Positions 4,867 to 5,563 of a stretch of DNA of 5,563 bases are shown piece by piece (the first letter of the stretch is position 1; every line of letters begins with the position of its first letter). The stretch is from an uncultured Litorilinea sp. GTDB taxonomy: Bacteria; Chloroflexota; Anaerolineae; Caldilineales; Caldilineaceae. Where the stretch lies: positions 1-5,563 of the forward strand of contig CAMPHP010000261.1 of the NCBI GenBank assembly GCA_946885925.1. Reading direction: 5' to 3'. A model generated the notes under the pieces. It was not told where the DNA came from, did no database searches, and was given only the letters and a program-made list of their open reading frames with translations. A program made the position numbers and the translations under genes.

Positions 4867-5563
4867 CTACAAATCCAACCCCAACGCTGTCTCCGCCAGC
4901 AGATGATCCACTACCGCCTTTAGATCGCCATCGGTGTTGTCGAAAATCCGCAATTGCCGGTCGGCGCTTGTGCCATGCATGAGCATCTCTTCAATAGGTT
5001 GGAGATAGACGCGTGTGCCAAGCTCGTCCACTTCCTCGCTGATCAGTTCCAGCAACTCGCGGACAAGTTGGCGCGTTGGCACTTCTGCCATCTTACCAAA
5101 GTCAATCATCTTGCCATCCAGCCCATACCGCGAAGCACGCCAGCGATTCTCCTCCAACATATCGCGACGATAAACCCGGAAAGTCAAGTTAGAATTACGC
5201 AATTTCCAGAGCCACAGCACCAACGCCTGAAAAACAGCGACAATCGCAATCGCCTCGTCAATGCGCGTGCAGATATCACAGATGCGAAACTCTAGCGTGG
5301 GATACTTATGGTGCGGGCGCACATCCCACCAGATCTTACTGGCGTCCGGGATACACCCGGCACGTACCAACGTCCCCACCAGTTGGTCATAGTCGGCTTG
5401 CGTGCGGTAAATATCGGGGATGCCAGAGCGGGGGAAATCCTCAAAGATCACCGAACGATAACTCTTTAGACCTGTTCGTCGCCCCAGCCAAAATGGGCTG
5501 CTTGTGCTGAGCGCGAGGATATGGGGCAGCATATAGCGCACCACATTCATGGCATCAACAGCG
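4867..5563 (-). CDS. YbdK-like carboxylate-amine ligase (GCS2 family), C-terminal part
   Basis: The frame is open through the right edge, with Ala-Val-Asp-Ala readable before the Met at 5550, so the gene is cut by the window and about 231 C-terminal residues are seen. Family members are about 370 residues. They are ATP-dependent ligases of the glutamate-cysteine ligase 2 type, joining a carboxylate to an amine with a phosphorylated intermediate; YbdK itself has weak glutamate-cysteine ligase activity. Counting from the Met at 5550, diagnostic segments are [20 protein letters not shown] (8-27), [20 protein letters not shown] (73-92), [12 protein letters not shown] (134-145) and the end motif [15 protein letters not shown] (207-221). 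The ATP- and metal-binding N-terminus is outside the window. No hairpin terminator follows the TAG stop, so some read-through into the MerR-type gene is possible. The true substrate cannot be told; a role in glutathione-like thiol synthesis should not be assumed. Confidence 0.9.
   Translation of the reverse strand, partial: AVDAMNVVRYMLPHILALSTSSPFWLGRRTGLKSYRSVIFEDFPRSGIPDIYRTQADYDQLVGTLVRAGCIPDASKIWWDVRPHHKYPTLEFRICDICTRIDEAIAIVAVFQALVLWLWKLRNSNLTFRVYRRDMLEENRWRASRYGLDGKMIDFGKMAEVPTRQLVRELLELISEEVDELGTRVYLQPIEEMLMHGTSADRQLRIFDNTDGDLKAVVDHLLAETALGLDL

Noticed and set aside
4758..4982. Rightward 74-codon frame across the MerR promoter region
   Set aside because: It runs into the ligase gene antisense, is proline/threonine-rich, and has no ribosome site.
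4954..5295. Rightward 113-codon frame inside the YbdK-like gene
   Set aside because: Antisense to a well-supported conserved gene.

Overview
The window is ordinary bacterial chromosome with six complete genes and one gene cut by the right edge. Base composition is intermediate; by eye the first gene is clearly more AT-rich than the two paralogues at 1136-3143. The mix of a carboxylate-amine ligase of the YbdK/GCS2 type, a double-headed MerR regulator and an HTH/SRPBCC operon suggests a soil-type bacterium. Chloroflexota (for example Ktedonobacteria) is my best guess, but this rests on gene style only and is weak. The VOC gene looks Bacillus-like. There are no RNA genes, insertion sequences, CRISPR arrays or phage genes, and no gene-free stretch longer than about 160 bases.

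Plus-strand half (1-3255): a small VOC (glyoxalase/bleomycin-resistance fold) protein at 44-427 comes first. After a 96-base gap with a strong hairpin comes a probable operon at 524-3143. It holds an ArsR/HTH_20-type winged-helix regulator and two tandem paralogous proteins. Each paralogue is built from two SRPBCC (AHSA1-like) domains, so the operon carries four such domains in a row. It ends at a clear rho-independent terminator at 3227-3255. Pairing of an ArsR-type regulator with AHSA1-like SRPBCC proteins is a recurrent bacterial arrangement; the ligand and physiological role are not known from sequence.

Minus-strand half (3306-5563), read right to left: the C-terminal part of a YbdK-like carboxylate-amine ligase (4867-5563, continuing past the window), a regulator with two MerR-type DNA-binding heads in one chain (3969-4727), and a 182-residue soluble protein I do not recognise (3306-3854). 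The two halves converge on 3144-3305, which holds two hairpins.

The most unusual non-coding signals lie around the MerR-type gene. A perfect 13-base inverted repeat sits on each side of it (3949-3961 and 4786-4798). The right copy lies inside a long-spacer promoter-like arrangement, and an 11-base-period direct repeat (4758-4780) lies just upstream of the start codon. Together they suggest that the regulator controls itself and the unknown 182-residue gene. That is inference. I found no convincing evidence of a wholly new multi-gene system.
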